Source: Paracoccus shanxieyensis
GTDB taxonomy: Bacteria; Pseudomonadota; Alphaproteobacteria; Rhodobacterales; Rhodobacteraceae
Assembly: GCF_009711265.1 (NCBI RefSeq)
Contig: NZ_WMII01000015.1
Span: 1-64,000 of the forward strand
DNA length: 64,000 bases
Reading direction: 5' to 3'
Shown here piece by piece: positions 8,179-17,215 of this stretch. The notes under the pieces were generated by a model. The model ran no database searches and was not told where the DNA came from. It saw only the letters and a program-made list of their open reading frames with translations. Both the position numbers and the translations under genes were made by a program. How positions within the stretch are numbered: position 1 is the stretch's first letter; each line of letters opens with the position of its first letter.

Positions 8179-8363
8179 TTCACTTAGCATTGTTGACAGC
8201 GCGAGTGAAGCGTGAGAGGGTAATTTCGCGAAACAGAAAGGCCGGGCGCACTGGAATGCACCCGGCCTCTGTCAGCAAGACATGTCTGGCCTGCTCACGT
8301 GGAACTTCAGCATAGCCGGACATGTAATTTCAATCAATCGGGCAAGGCCCGGAAGGAGATGAA
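8144..8363 (+). ncRNA. Structured 5' leader or toxin-RNA candidate upstream of the small gene
   Basis: Between the predicted start (about 8144) and the small gene there are three stem-loops: 8151-8185; GGCCGGG/CCCGGCC (arms 8240-8250 and 8257-8267); and ACATGTC/GACATGT (arms 8280-8290 and 8315-8325, one mismatch). Read on the minus strand, the middle one is followed by TTTCTGTTT and would work as a terminator for leftward transcription. No short frame here has a ribosome binding site. A GTG-started 36-codon frame at 8205 contains AGG, CGA and AGA codons but lacks one too. This may be a CreT-like RNA or simply a leader; the choice cannot be made from sequence. Confidence 0.35.
8151..8185. other. 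15-bp perfect inverted repeat within the Cascade target
   Basis: AAGTGAACGGTTTGG (8151-8165) and its exact complement at 8171-8185 are separated by the loop CTTGT. The sequence after it has no T-tract, so it is not a Rho-independent terminator. In RNA it would be a very stable 5' hairpin of the transcript from about 8144; in DNA it could be an operator. The left arm doubles as the protospacer bases 6-20. It is intact, so something maintains it. Confidence 0.75.
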
Positions 8364-8534
8364 ATGTACGAGATATACTACACCATGGGTAAGGGATACT
8401 GGTGGCGTCTGAAGGCCACCAATGGCGAGATTCTCTGCCATTCCGAGATGTTTACCGCCAAGCAATCTGCGCAAAGCGGAATCGCGGCTGTAAAGCGCAT
8501 TGCGCACGATGCGCTGGTTTACGACCGAACCTGA
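8364..8534 (+). CDS. Small DUF1508/YegP-like protein inside the cas operon
   Basis: This 56-residue gene begins MYEIYYTMGKGYWWRLKATN and continues GEILCHSEMFTAKQSAQSG, then IAAVKRIAHDALVYDRT. The WWRLKATNGEI block, the SE-x-F/Y-x-x-K turn and the GIxxVKR helix are the marks of the DUF1508 (YegP) fold, a short beta-sheet plus helix domain of unknown function. AAGGAG at 8353-8358 sits five bases before the ATG, the best ribosome binding site in the locus. It is a single domain; E. coli YegP has two. It lies behind a promoter targeted by the locus's own guide RNA and ahead of a hairpin at 8567. It could be a toxin, a Cas accessory factor or a passenger. I know of no described role for DUF1508 in type I-C loci. 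Confidence 0.8.
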   Translation: MYEIYYTMGKGYWWRLKATNGEILCHSEMFTAKQSAQSGIAAVKRIAHDALVYDRT

Positions 8535-8566
8535 CCGCCAAATTCTCCGGAGACCGAGAAAGTCTC

Positions 8567-8608
8567 GCCCGCGGCGCTGTCGCGGGCGGTGTCGCCTTTG
8601 TCTTTGTC
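8567..8608 (+). terminator. Probable terminator after the small gene
   Basis: GCCCGCG (8567-8573) and CGCGGGC (8581-8587) form a 7-bp perfect GC stem with a seven-base loop, followed within a few bases by the T-rich run CCTTTGTCTTTGTCT (8595-8609). It lies 33 bases after the small gene's stop. The T-rich part is also the left half of the diverged CRISPR repeat at 8591, so the two signals share bases. Confidence 0.5.
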
Positions 8609-8686
8609 TAAAAAGGCGTGGATAGAAACTCTGTTCGGGATCGGTTTTGGCTTTGGCCAGCGAGGTCAGCCTGTTAGGCTGGCCTC
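8591..8686 (+). ncRNA. CreA/CreR-like guide RNA: diverged CRISPR repeat, guide, closing hairpin
   Basis: GTCGCC (8591-8596) and GGCGTGGATAGAAAC (8615-8629) match the two ends of the array repeat; the second part is 14/15 identical. The repeat stem is kept as CGCCTTT (8593-8599) pairing with AAAGGCG (8612-8618), where the inner C-G pairs of the array repeat have become T-A pairs, and the loop is longer. This is replacement with pairing kept, which implies selection for Cas5c processing. The 32-nt guide (8630-8661) is followed by a 10-bp hairpin with loop TGTTA (8662-8686) at the place of the next repeat. The guide matches the site at 8146 behind a TTC PAM. It ends 18 bases before the cas4 ATG. 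Confidence 0.85.
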
Positions 8687-8704
8687 AATCCTCACTGGTG
8701 CCGT

Positions 8705-9340
8705 ATGTCCGCCCAAGATCGCGAACCCATTCCGCTCTCGGCGCTGCAACATGCGGTCTATTGCCTTCGTCAGGCAGCCCTTATCCATCTTGAGCGGCTC
8801 TGGGCCGAGAACCGCTTTACTGCCGAGGGTGACGTGCTGCATGCCGTCGCCGACAAGGGCGGAAGCCGCAAGGCGCGCGGGGCGCGGAGGGTCATGGCGC
8901 TGCCGCTTGCCTGCCGCCGGCTCAACCTTGCCGGCACCGCCGATCTGGTCGAGTTCATCCCCAGCCCGGATGGCAAAACCGCCTTTCCCATCGAATACAA
9001 GCGCGGCAAGCCCAAACTGCACCGCGCCGATGAGGTGCAGCTTTGCGCCCAAGCGCTGTGTCTGGAAGAGATGACCGGCCGCCCGGTGCCGCAGGGCGCG
9101 CTGTTCTATGCCCAGACCAAGCGCCGGGTCATCGTGCCTTTCGACGCCGAACTGCGCGCGCTGACCGAAAACACCGCTACCGAACTGGCCGAGGTTCTGG
9201 CCAGCCGGCAGACACCGCCCCCGACGCCGCATCGCAGCCGCTGCCGGGCCTGCTCGCTCATTGAGCTTTGTCGCCCCGAGGCGGTCGGCCGGTCCGTGCG
9301 GCAATGGCGCGACCGCATGTTGGCAAAGGCGCTGGAATGA
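8705..9340 (+). CDS. cas4: Cas4 exonuclease, PAM-directed adaptation factor
   Basis: Cas4 trims prespacer ends and makes Cas1-Cas2 insert spacers with the right PAM and orientation. The 211-residue protein has the RecB-type nuclease signature GTADLVEF (about residues 80-87) and FPIEYKRGK (about 98-106). The iron-sulfur cysteines are one in AVYCLRQ (Cys20) and three in CRACSLIELC (about 181-190). The stop overlaps the cas1 start by four bases. Its ATG is 18 bases after the closing hairpin of the guide RNA. If the TATAAT at 8132 serves cas4-cas1-cas2, the guide would also control adaptation. Confidence 0.95.
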   Translation: MSAQDREPIPLSALQHAVYCLRQAALIHLERLWAENRFTAEGDVLHAVADKGGSRKARGARRVMALPLACRRLNLAGTADLVEFIPSPDGKTAFPIEYKRGKPKLHRADEVQLCAQALCLEEMTGRPVPQGALFYAQTKRRVIVPFDAELRALTENTATELAEVLASRQTPPPTPHRSRCRACSLIELCRPEAVGRSVRQWRDRMLAKALE

Positions 9341-10371
9341 AGAAACTGCTGAATACCGTCTATGTCACGACCGAGGGCAGCGCGCTGAAAAAGGACGGCG
9401 AAAACCTGGTGGTCGAGGTCGAGGGCGCCGAAAAGGCCCGCGTTCCCCTGCACATGCTTGCCTCGATCGTAACATTTGGGCCGATCCTGCTGTCGCCGGC
9501 CTTGATCGGCACCTGTGCCGAGCGTGGCATCTCGGTCGTGCTTCTTGATCGGGCCAGCCGGTTCCAGGCCCGGGTCGAAGGCGCGGTTTCGGGCAATGTG
9601 CTGCTGCGTCGCGCGCAATATCGCATTGCCGACGACGCGACCGATGTAGTGCGCGGCATCGTCATGGGCAAGATCGCCAACCAGCGCGCTGTGATCCGGC
9701 GCGCCCTGCGCGATTATGGCAGCGAGATGCAGGCCGAGGCGCGCGACGGGCTTGAGCGGGCCACCGACCGCATGGCGATGATCCTGCGCCGCGTGCAGCT
9801 TTCCGACACCAGCGTGGATCTGTTGCGGGGTTCCGAAGGCGAGGCCGCGACGCTCTATTTCGGCGTGTTCTGCCACCTGATCCGCTCGCCCGATGCTGAG
9901 CTGCGCTGGACCGTCCGCTCGCGCCGGCCGCCGCTTGACCCCATGAACGCGCTGCTGTCCTTTCTTTACACTCTGCTGACGCATGACTGCCGTTCGGCCT
10001 GCGAGGCGGTCGGTCTGGACCCCGCCGTCGGCTTCCTGCACCGTGACCGCCCCGGTCGGCCCAGCCTGGCGCTGGACCTGATGGAGGAGCTGCGTGCGCC
10101 GCTCGCGGACCGTCTGGCGCTGTCGCTGGTCAACCGCCGACAGCTTCGCGCGGCCGATTTCCGCCGCATGGACGGCGGCGCGGTCCTGCTTGGCGACGAT
10201 GCCCGGCGCACCGTGTTGACCGCGTGGCAAGAGCGCAAGAAGGAAGAGCGTCTGCATCCCTTCTTGCAGGAAAAGGCGCCGTTCGGGCTGGTGCCCTATC
10301 TTCAGGCGCAGATGCTGGCGCGCCATCTGCGCGGCGATCTGGACGCCTATCCGCCCTGGTTCTGGAGTTGA
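9337..10371 (+). CDS. cas1: Cas1 spacer integrase, type I-C
   Basis: Cas1 is the catalytic subunit of the Cas1-Cas2 integrase. The 344-residue protein starts [20 protein letters not shown] and has the [18 protein letters not shown] segment (about residues 63-80) and [20 protein letters not shown] (about 94-113). The metal-binding Glu lies in the [18 protein letters not shown] region (about 162-179), and further acidic/His residues occur in [20 protein letters not shown]. The start follows from the ATGA overlap with cas4. One base separates it from cas2. Confidence 0.97.
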   Translation: MKKLLNTVYVTTEGSALKKDGENLVVEVEGAEKARVPLHMLASIVTFGPILLSPALIGTCAERGISVVLLDRASRFQARVEGAVSGNVLLRRAQYRIADDATDVVRGIVMGKIANQRAVIRRALRDYGSEMQAEARDGLERATDRMAMILRRVQLSDTSVDLLRGSEGEAATLYFGVFCHLIRSPDAELRWTVRSRRPPLDPMNALLSFLYTLLTHDCRSACEAVGLDPAVGFLHRDRPGRPSLALDLMEELRAPLADRLALSLVNRRQLRAADFRRMDGGAVLLGDDARRTVLTAWQERKKEERLHPFLQEKAPFGLVPYLQAQMLARHLRGDLDAYPPWFWS

Positions 10372-10372
10372 G

Positions 10373-10663
10373 ATGCTTGTGCTGGTCACCTATGATGTGA
10401 ACACGCTGGACGTGGGCGGCAAGAAGCGATTGCGCCAGGTCGCGCGGGCGTGCGAGGATTACGGTCAGCGGGTGCAGTTCTCGGTCTTCGAGATCGAGGT
10501 GGATCCGGCGCAATGGACCCGCCTGAAGGCGCGCTTTGAGGGGATCATCCGCGCAGAGGTCGACAGCCTTCGCTATTACTACCTCGGCTCCAACTGGTCG
10601 CGCCGGGTCGAGCATGTCGGGGCAAAGCCTGCGGTCGACCTGAATGGCCCGCTGATCCTGTGA
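10373..10663 (+). CDS. cas2: Cas2 integrase partner
   Basis: Cas2 is the small ferredoxin-fold dimer that bridges two Cas1 dimers. The 96-residue protein starts [20 protein letters not shown], the usual Cas2 beta-strand with the conserved Asp in TYDV, and has [20 protein letters not shown] (about 30-49). Length and sequence are standard for type I-C. It is the last gene of the operon and is followed by the array leader. Confidence 0.96.
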   Translation: MLVLVTYDVNTLDVGGKKRLRQVARACEDYGQRVQFSVFEIEVDPAQWTRLKARFEGIIRAEVDSLRYYYLGSNWSRRVEHVGAKPAVDLNGPLIL

Positions 10664-10850
10664 TTTTCCTGTCCCTGCGAACCTGAAGCGTGTCAACATC
10701 ACCCGCGAGGTTCGCATTCCTATTGTTTTTTGAAATCGTTGGCTTTTGTCTTTATTGCGGATTGAGCGCTTTGGCCCGAACCCAAACCTCGCTCTGTTCG
10801 CATTGCTTGCGAAGATTTTACTATTAAAGCAGTGCGATATAGTAGAGGCC
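10664..10850 (+). promoter_or_regulatory. CRISPR leader
   Basis: The 187 bases between cas2 and the first repeat are AT-rich compared with the surroundings, as leaders usually are. A TATAGT at 10838-10843 lies just before the first repeat and is a candidate -10 for the array transcript, with only a weak -35. The leader side is confirmed by the array itself: repeats near it are identical, while changed and truncated repeats collect at the far end. Confidence 0.75.
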
Positions 10851-13800
10851 GTCGCCCCTTCACGGGGGCGTGGATCGAAACCTGATCGCATCAGGAACAG
10901 ACCGCTTGACGTATCCGTCGCCCCTTCACGGGGGCGTGGATCGAAACATTTGGATGCTGGGCTTTATAGCCATTGCGTCCGTCGCCCCTTCACGGGGGCG
11001 TGGATCGAAACAATGGTCCGCCAGCGCCTTCTACGTCGATCACTGACGTCGCCCCTTCACGGGGGCGTGGATCGAAACCGGTTGCTCCGTCGATCACGAG
11101 TGCCGCGGCGATTGTCGCCCCTTCACGGGGGCGTGGATCGAAACTCCATGGTCTCGAATGCGAGCGACGATTACGCCGGTCGCCCCTTCACGGGGGCGTG
11201 GATCGAAACGCTCATATGATGTTCCGATTATGTTGATGTTTCGTCGCCCCTTCACGGGGGCGTGGATCGAAACTACCGGTCGTTGGGCGGCGAACAAGCG
11301 GATGCTGGTCGCCCCTTCACGGGGGCGTGGATCGAAACCCGGTTGGCGCGCCATCAGATCGCCGCCAGCCCACGTCGCCCCTTCACGGGGGCGTGGATCG
11401 AAACCCTTATATCATCGACATGGCCGGATCGGCGCTTGTCGCCCCTTCACGGGGGCGTGGATCGAAACACTCAAGACATCGGCTATGAGAAGTTCGCCGA
11501 CAGGTCGCCCCTTCACGGGGGCGTGGATCGAAACCAAGCATGGTGCGCCGAACAAGTCTTGCCGATCTTGTCGCCCCTTCACGGGGGCGTGGATCGAAAC
11601 GCCTCCAAACTTGCCGTCGATCCCACTGGTCACATGTCGCCCCTTCACGGGGGCGTGGATCGAAACTCCAAGAGTTTTGCCCACGTCGCGGGGCCTGCGG
11701 TCGCCCCTTCACGGGGGCGTGGATCGAAACACCGAGCGCGGCGAAGCGGCGCGCCAGCTTGATCGTCGCCCCTTCACGGGGGCGTGGATCGAAACCTCGA
11801 AATCGAAGCCGGATCGTCGGGCAAGCCGAAGTCGCCCCTTCACGGGGGCGTGGATCGAAACCCGTAATCTCTTGGACTGAACCGTCCCATTTGATGTCGC
11901 CCCTTCACGGGGGCGTGGATCGAAACGGCTTGGACCAAGCCCGGAAGATGACGACGCAGACGTCGCCCCTTCACGGGGGCGTGGATCGAAACGCATTCGG
12001 ATCTCTCGATTTCATCGCCGGTCAGAGTCGCCCCTTCACGGGGGCGTGGATCGAAACGGAGGATCAGCGAGCATGAATGACCATATTGACGGTCGCCCCT
12101 TCACGGGGGCGTGGATCGAAACCTCGGCGATCGCGAGGCCGACCAGCGCATCAGGTCGCCCCTTCACGGGGGCGTGGATCGAAACCCGAGATCCTGCGCG
12201 ATGTTGACGGTCACGCTCTGGTCGCCCCTTCACGGGGGCGTGGATCGAAACTCGGGGATCTGCACCGGAAAGGTCACCAGCATGAGTCGCCCCTTCACGG
12301 GGGCGTGGATCGAAACGGCAAAACCAGCCGCCAGTTGTTGCGGTCCCGCCAGGTCGCCCCTTCACGGGGGCGTGGATCGAAACTTCCCGGTCAGGGACTC
12401 GATCTTGGCTGTCGCCGCGTCGCCCCTTCACGGGGGCGTGGATCGAAACTTGGCCAGCACATGCTCGGGATAGGCGACGTAAGTCGCCCCTTCACGGGGG
12501 CGTGGATCGAAACTTAAAAGCGGGCCGCTGCATTACTCGGCCTCGCCCGTCGCCCCTTCACGGGGGCGTGGATCGAAACCGCGCACTCGCAGGAGAACGG
12601 GGATGAGCGACAAGTCGCCCCTTCACGGGGGCGTGGATCGAAACAGACCATCCCAGGCACGGGTCATATCGCCGGTGAAGTCGCCCCTTCACGGGGGCGT
12701 GGATCGAAACACTTGATCGCGCCGGATGGTCATTTCTCCGGGCAGGTCGCCCCTTCACGGGGGCGTGGATCGAAACTGCCTAGCCCCAGTCACCCCAATG
12801 GGAGTGACCTGTCGCCCCTTCACGGGGGCGTGGATCGAAACAAGTCAAGCATCTTGAAGAGATAGGTGGAGATAGTCGCCCCTTCACGGGGGCGTGGATC
12901 GAAACTCGTCTGCAGACAGCGAGCGATTGCCCCACAAACGAGTCGCCCCTTCACGGGGGCGTGGATCGAAACCAGCCCACCACGCCGTCGAAATACTTCA
13001 CCATGTGTCGCCCCTTCACGGGGGCGTGGATCGAAACCGGGCCATAGACCCGGACCGCGCCAAGCAGCGCCGTCGCCCCTTCACGGGGGCGTGGATCGAA
13101 ACAGCGGCAGCCCGACGCCCGCAGTCACGCGCACGCTGTCGCCCCTTCACGGGGGCGTGGATCGAAACTCCATGTTGCCCAAGAGGGATTTGGCCCACCC
13201 GGTCGTCGCCCCTTCACGGGGGCGTGGATCGAAACCCACCATCGCCACCGCCGAATGAGCCGTCGAGCTTGTCGCCCCTTCACGGGGGCGTGGATCGAAA
13301 CGCTCAATTTCCAGCGGTCGCGCTCAGCGTCGCGCTGTCGCCCCTTCACGGGGGCGTGGATCGAAACGCTCTACCGGCAGGTAGATGAGGCCGGGGTCCA
13401 GGTCGCCCCTTCACGGGGGCGTGGATCGAAACTCGAGGTCGACGCTGATCGAACCGGCCTTGCCGAAGTCGCCCCTTCACGGGGGCGTGGATCGAAACTC
13501 ATGAATACACCGCTTGAGCCGTCTCTGGCCAGGTCGCCCCTTCACGGGGGCGTGGATCGAAACGCTCAGGCCGGAGTGCTGGCGGAACACGTCGCTGGTC
13601 GCCCCTTCACGGGGGCGTGGATCGAAACCAGACTCCCTATGGCCTCTGGTGCCTCAAGAAGGGGTCGCCCCTTCACGGGGGCGTGGATCGAAACTCCCCG
13701 GTCACGCGCTTCAGCGTGGCGGCACGTCAAGTCGCCCCTTCACGGGGGCGTGGATCGAAACTCGCCCATCAGATCGCCGAAGGACCGAAGCGCGCCGTCG

Positions 13801-14751
13801 CCCCTTCACGGGGGCGTGGATCGAAACTTTTCGTTCTTGGTGACATTGTTGCGGGTCATCAGGTCGCCCCTTCACGGGGGCGTGGATCGAAACGGACCAT
13901 AAGCGCGCGCATACACATAGGGCGTCGTCGCCCCTTCACGGGGGCGTGGATCGAAACGAGACCCTTTGCGCCAAGTCGCGCGTTAGCGCAGGTCGCCCCT
14001 TCACGGGGGCGTGGATCGAAACCAGCTGATCATGGCAGATCCGCCGTGGCAGTTCGCGTCGCGCCTTCACGGGGGCGTGGATCGAAACCGTCCCACCTGC
14101 GGGATGGCGACGTGCGCGAAGACGTCGCGCCTTCACGGGGGCGTGGATCGAAACTTCCAAATGCGAAGCTGGTTGGCATCCTTCCCGTGGTCGCGCCTTC
14201 ACGGGGGCGTGGATCGAAACCGTGTGCGGCTTGATGTGTTCGCGAACGCCAAGACGTCGCGCCTTCACGGGGGCGTGGATCGAAACGGCGATGCCTCGCG
14301 AAGCCGCCGATAGAACGCCAGGTCGCGCCTTCACGGGGGCGTGGATCGAAACTCATGCACGGCCCCACAGGCGGTGCGGGGCAGACGGGTCGCCCCTTCA
14401 CGGGGGCGTGGATCGGAACATGGACCCGTTGACGCGCTAATAGCCGACAAGGGCAAGTCGCCCCTTCACGGGGGCGTGGATCGAAACGAACCAGACCCAA
14501 TATAACAACTGGGAGAAAGGGTCGTCGCCCCTTCACGGGGGCGTGGATCGAAACCAGCTGGCGCTGTCCGGAGACAGCACGCACCTCTCGTCGCCCCTTC
14601 ACGGGGGCGTGGATCGAAACTTGGTTTTCATCAGCGCCTTGGTCTGCCCGTAGACGGTCGCCCCTTCACGGGGGCGTGGATCGAAACGGCAAAACGCTGG
14701 AGGAAGATACCGGTCGTTATAGTCGCCCCCTCACGGGGCCTTGGATGAAAC
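10851..14751 (+). CRISPR. CRISPR array, type I-C: 60 repeats of 31 nt, 59 spacers
   Basis: The repeat begins GTCGCCCCTTCACG and ends GGCGTGGATCGAAAC, 31 nt in all; type I-C repeats are often 32. I count 60 repeats and 59 spacers of about 32-37 nt (repeat starts 63-67 bases apart). Repeat 1 is at 10851-10881. Repeats 50-54 (starting 14058, 14124, 14190, 14256, 14322) share a C-to-G change that makes GTCGCGCC. Repeat 55 (14389) ends GATCGGAAC. The last (14722-14751) is degenerate: CCTTGGATGAAAC. The changed repeats lie at the end away from cas2, so the leader is on the left. The hairpin CGCCCC/GGGGCG is the Cas5c site. Confidence 0.98.
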
Positions 14752-14928
14752 CTTTCGGCGATTGGCCTCAATGACGTCAACAAAATGGCTGATATCGAAG
14801 CTGTTGGCAGTGATCCGACAAAACATAGCTGATGGCGGCCCACCGTCTCTGTTGGCAATTAAAGGTTTCATGGCTGCCAATCGCAAGATCAGGGTCATCA
14901 TATCAAAGACATTTTGCGCATATATCCC

Positions 14929-17169
14929 TTAGGTGACGGGCGGGGGCACCTCAGCCAGCTCACGCGCGGGATCAAAGGCCAGCAAACGCAACGCATTCAG
15001 CGTCACCAGCACCGTGGCGCCGGTATCGGCCAGAATGGCGATCCACAGCCCGGTGATCCCCAGAACCGAGGTGACCAGAAACACCGCCTTCAGCCCCAAT
15101 GCCAGCGTGACGTTCTGGCGGATATTGCCCATCGTGGCGCGCGACAGCCGGATCAGCGCCGGCACGTCGGTCACGCGGTCGCGCAGGATCGCGGCATCGG
15201 CGGTTTCCAGCGCGACATCCGTGCCCGAGCCCATCGCCACGCCGACCCCCGCCTGTTTCAGCGCCGGGGCATCGTTGATGCCATCGCCGATCATCATGAC
15301 GCCGCCCGATGCGCCCAGTTCGCGGATACGGGCCAGCTTGTCTTCGGGCAGCATCTCGGCCTGAACCTCCATGCCAAGACCGTCCGCGATGGCGCGCGCG
15401 GTGCGGGGGTTGTCGCCGGTCAGCATGGTTGCGACCACGCCCATCGCGCGCAACTGCCGGATGGCGTCGGCGGCATCGTCGCGCGGCTCGTCGCGCATGG
15501 CGATCAGGCCAAGCGGCTGGCCTGCGCGAAAGACCGCCACGACCGTCTTGCCCTGGGCCTCCAGCGCCGTCGCCTGTGCGGCGGCGTCCTGCCCGATCCC
15601 GCCCTGCCCGGCCGCATGGCGGGGCGAGGTGATCCAGACCTCGGACCCGGCGATCAGCGCCACCACGCCCTTGCCCGGCAGGGCCTTTGCGCCGGTCGCG
15701 GCATCCGGCACCACCCCTTCATCGGCGGCACGGCGCAGGATGGATTGCGCCAGCGGATGGCTTGAGCCCGCCTCGACCCCGGCGGCAAGCGCCAGCAGCT
15801 GCGGCGCCGATATGCCGGTCGCAGGCACAATATCTGTCACCACCGGCCTGCCATGGGTCAGCGTGCCGGTCTTGTCAAAGGCGACATGGCGCAGCTTGGC
15901 CGTAGCCTCGATCACCGCACCGCCCTTCATCAGCAGGCCCCGCTTTGCCCCGGAAGACAGCGCCGAAGCGATCGAGGCCGGAACCGAAATCACCAGCGCA
16001 CAGGGACAGCCGATCAGCAAAAGCGCCAATCCGCGATAGATCCACGTCCCCCAGTCGCCGCCCAGCAGCAGCGGCGGCACAAGGATCACCAGCGCGGCGA
16101 CGGCGACGATGGCGGGCATGTAATAGCGGCTGAAGCGGTCGATGAACCGTTCGGTGGGTGCGCGGGCCTCTTCGGCTTCCTCGACCAGCCGGATGATGCG
16201 GGCGATGGTATTGTCGGCGGCACGGCGCGTCACGCGGATGCGCAGCGCGGCCTCGGCGTTGATCGAGCCGGCAAAGACCGCCTCATCGGGGCCTTTGCTG
16301 CGCGGCACGCTTTCGCCGGTGACCGGGCTTTCGTCGATGCCGCTGATGCCCTCGATGATCTCGCCATCGGCGGGGATGCGGTCGCCGGGGCGGACCAGCA
16401 CGGTCTGACCGATCTGCAGGCTTTCGGCCGGGACTTCGTGCGGGCCGGTTGCGGTTTCCAGCAGCGCGGTCTTGGGCACAAGCTGTCCCAGCGCGCGGAT
16501 GCCGTCGCGGGCCTTGTTGGCGGCCACGCCCTCCAGCACCTCGCCCACGGCGAACAGAAAGACGACCAGCGCGGCTTCCTCGGCGGCGCCGATGACCAGC
16601 GCCCCCAGCGCGGCAATCGTCATCAGGCTTTCGATTGTGAAGGGCGATCCGGCCCGCAAGGCCTGCCATGCGCGTCGCGCGACCGGAGCCACGCCGATCA
16701 GGCAGGCCAGAAAAAACGCCCAATAGCCTATGGTTGCCGAACTCAGCAGCTCAACCGCCCAAGCCACGGCCAGCAGCGCCCCGGTCAGGATCACCAGGCG
16801 GCCCTTAGCGGTCTGAAACCAGCGCTTGCCCCGGTCGGCGGGATCGTCATGGCTGTGACCATGGCCCGCATGGTCGTGATGATCCACCTTGCTGCCAGAC
16901 GGGGCGTCCGGCAGCACAAAAGCCTTGCGGCGCGGCGTGTCCTGCCCCTTCGGCGCGATGCCAAAGCCCAGCTTGCGCACCGCATCCTCGATCTGGGCGG
17001 CATCGGTGGTGTCGGGTGCCAGATCCAGCGACAGGCGTTCCGACATCAGCGCCACGCGGACATCGCTGACCCCCGGCAGACGGTCCAGCGCCCGCGTGAC
17101 CTTGGTGGTGCAGGCCGCACAATCCATGCCGGTGACGGTCCATTCCCGGCGGTTTGCCTGATCGCTCAT
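14929..17169 (-). CDS. Heavy-metal P1B-type ATPase (Zn/Cd/Pb exporter, ZntA/CadA-like)
   Basis: This inner-membrane pump exports soft divalent metals. Domains in order: an N-terminal HMA domain with MDCAACTTKV (about residues 15-24), a His-rich linker HDHAGHGHSHDD (about 98-109), transmembrane helices, the metal-site motif CPCALVIS, the phosphorylation motif DKTGTLTHG, and GDGINDAPAL near the C-terminus. Length 746 is normal. CPC plus the His-rich linker favours Zn/Cd/Pb over copper. It is divergent from a MerR-type regulator at 17259 with a classic 19-bp-spaced MerR promoter between them, so metal-induced expression is expected. Confidence 0.92.
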   Translation of the reverse strand: MSDQANRREWTVTGMDCAACTTKVTRALDRLPGVSDVRVALMSERLSLDLAPDTTDAAQIEDAVRKLGFGIAPKGQDTPRRKAFVLPDAPSGSKVDHHDHAGHGHSHDDPADRGKRWFQTAKGRLVILTGALLAVAWAVELLSSATIGYWAFFLACLIGVAPVARRAWQALRAGSPFTIESLMTIAALGALVIGAAEEAALVVFLFAVGEVLEGVAANKARDGIRALGQLVPKTALLETATGPHEVPAESLQIGQTVLVRPGDRIPADGEIIEGISGIDESPVTGESVPRSKGPDEAVFAGSINAEAALRIRVTRRAADNTIARIIRLVEEAEEARAPTERFIDRFSRYYMPAIVAVAALVILVPPLLLGGDWGTWIYRGLALLLIGCPCALVISVPASIASALSSGAKRGLLMKGGAVIEATAKLRHVAFDKTGTLTHGRPVVTDIVPATGISAPQLLALAAGVEAGSSHPLAQSILRRAADEGVVPDAATGAKALPGKGVVALIAGSEVWITSPRHAAGQGGIGQDAAAQATALEAQGKTVVAVFRAGQPLGLIAMRDEPRDDAADAIRQLRAMGVVATMLTGDNPRTARAIADGLGMEVQAEMLPEDKLARIRELGASGGVMMIGDGINDAPALKQAGVGVAMGSGTDVALETADAAILRDRVTDVPALIRLSRATMGNIRQNVTLALGLKAVFLVTSVLGITGLWIAILADTGATVLVTLNALRLLAFDPARELAEVPPPVT

Positions 17170-17215
17170 CTTGGTTTCCTCATCCTCCGGGGTGGCTTGA
17201 CCCCATCGATTCGGA

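Noticed and set aside
8240-8267. GC-rich stem as a terminator for rightward transcription
   Set aside because: Rightward it is followed by TCTGTCAG, without a T-tract. Only leftward reading gives stem plus T-rich tail, and no leftward gene lies upstream.
8402-9074. Longer plus-strand frames overlapping the small gene and the guide region
   Set aside because: They have no ribosome site or family features, and run out of frame through DUF1508, the repeat-like element and cas4.
12777-12810. Spacer with a near-palindromic GTCACCCC-AAT-GGGAGTGAC sequence
   Set aside because: It is a normal-length spacer between intact repeats; most likely taken from a phage terminator. No special role can be supported.
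10746-14602. Many open frames across the array encoding repeated GGVDRN, RPFTGAWIET or APSRGRGSK peptides
   Set aside because: They are translations of the CRISPR repeat in six frames; the 31-nt repeat and unique spacers explain them fully.
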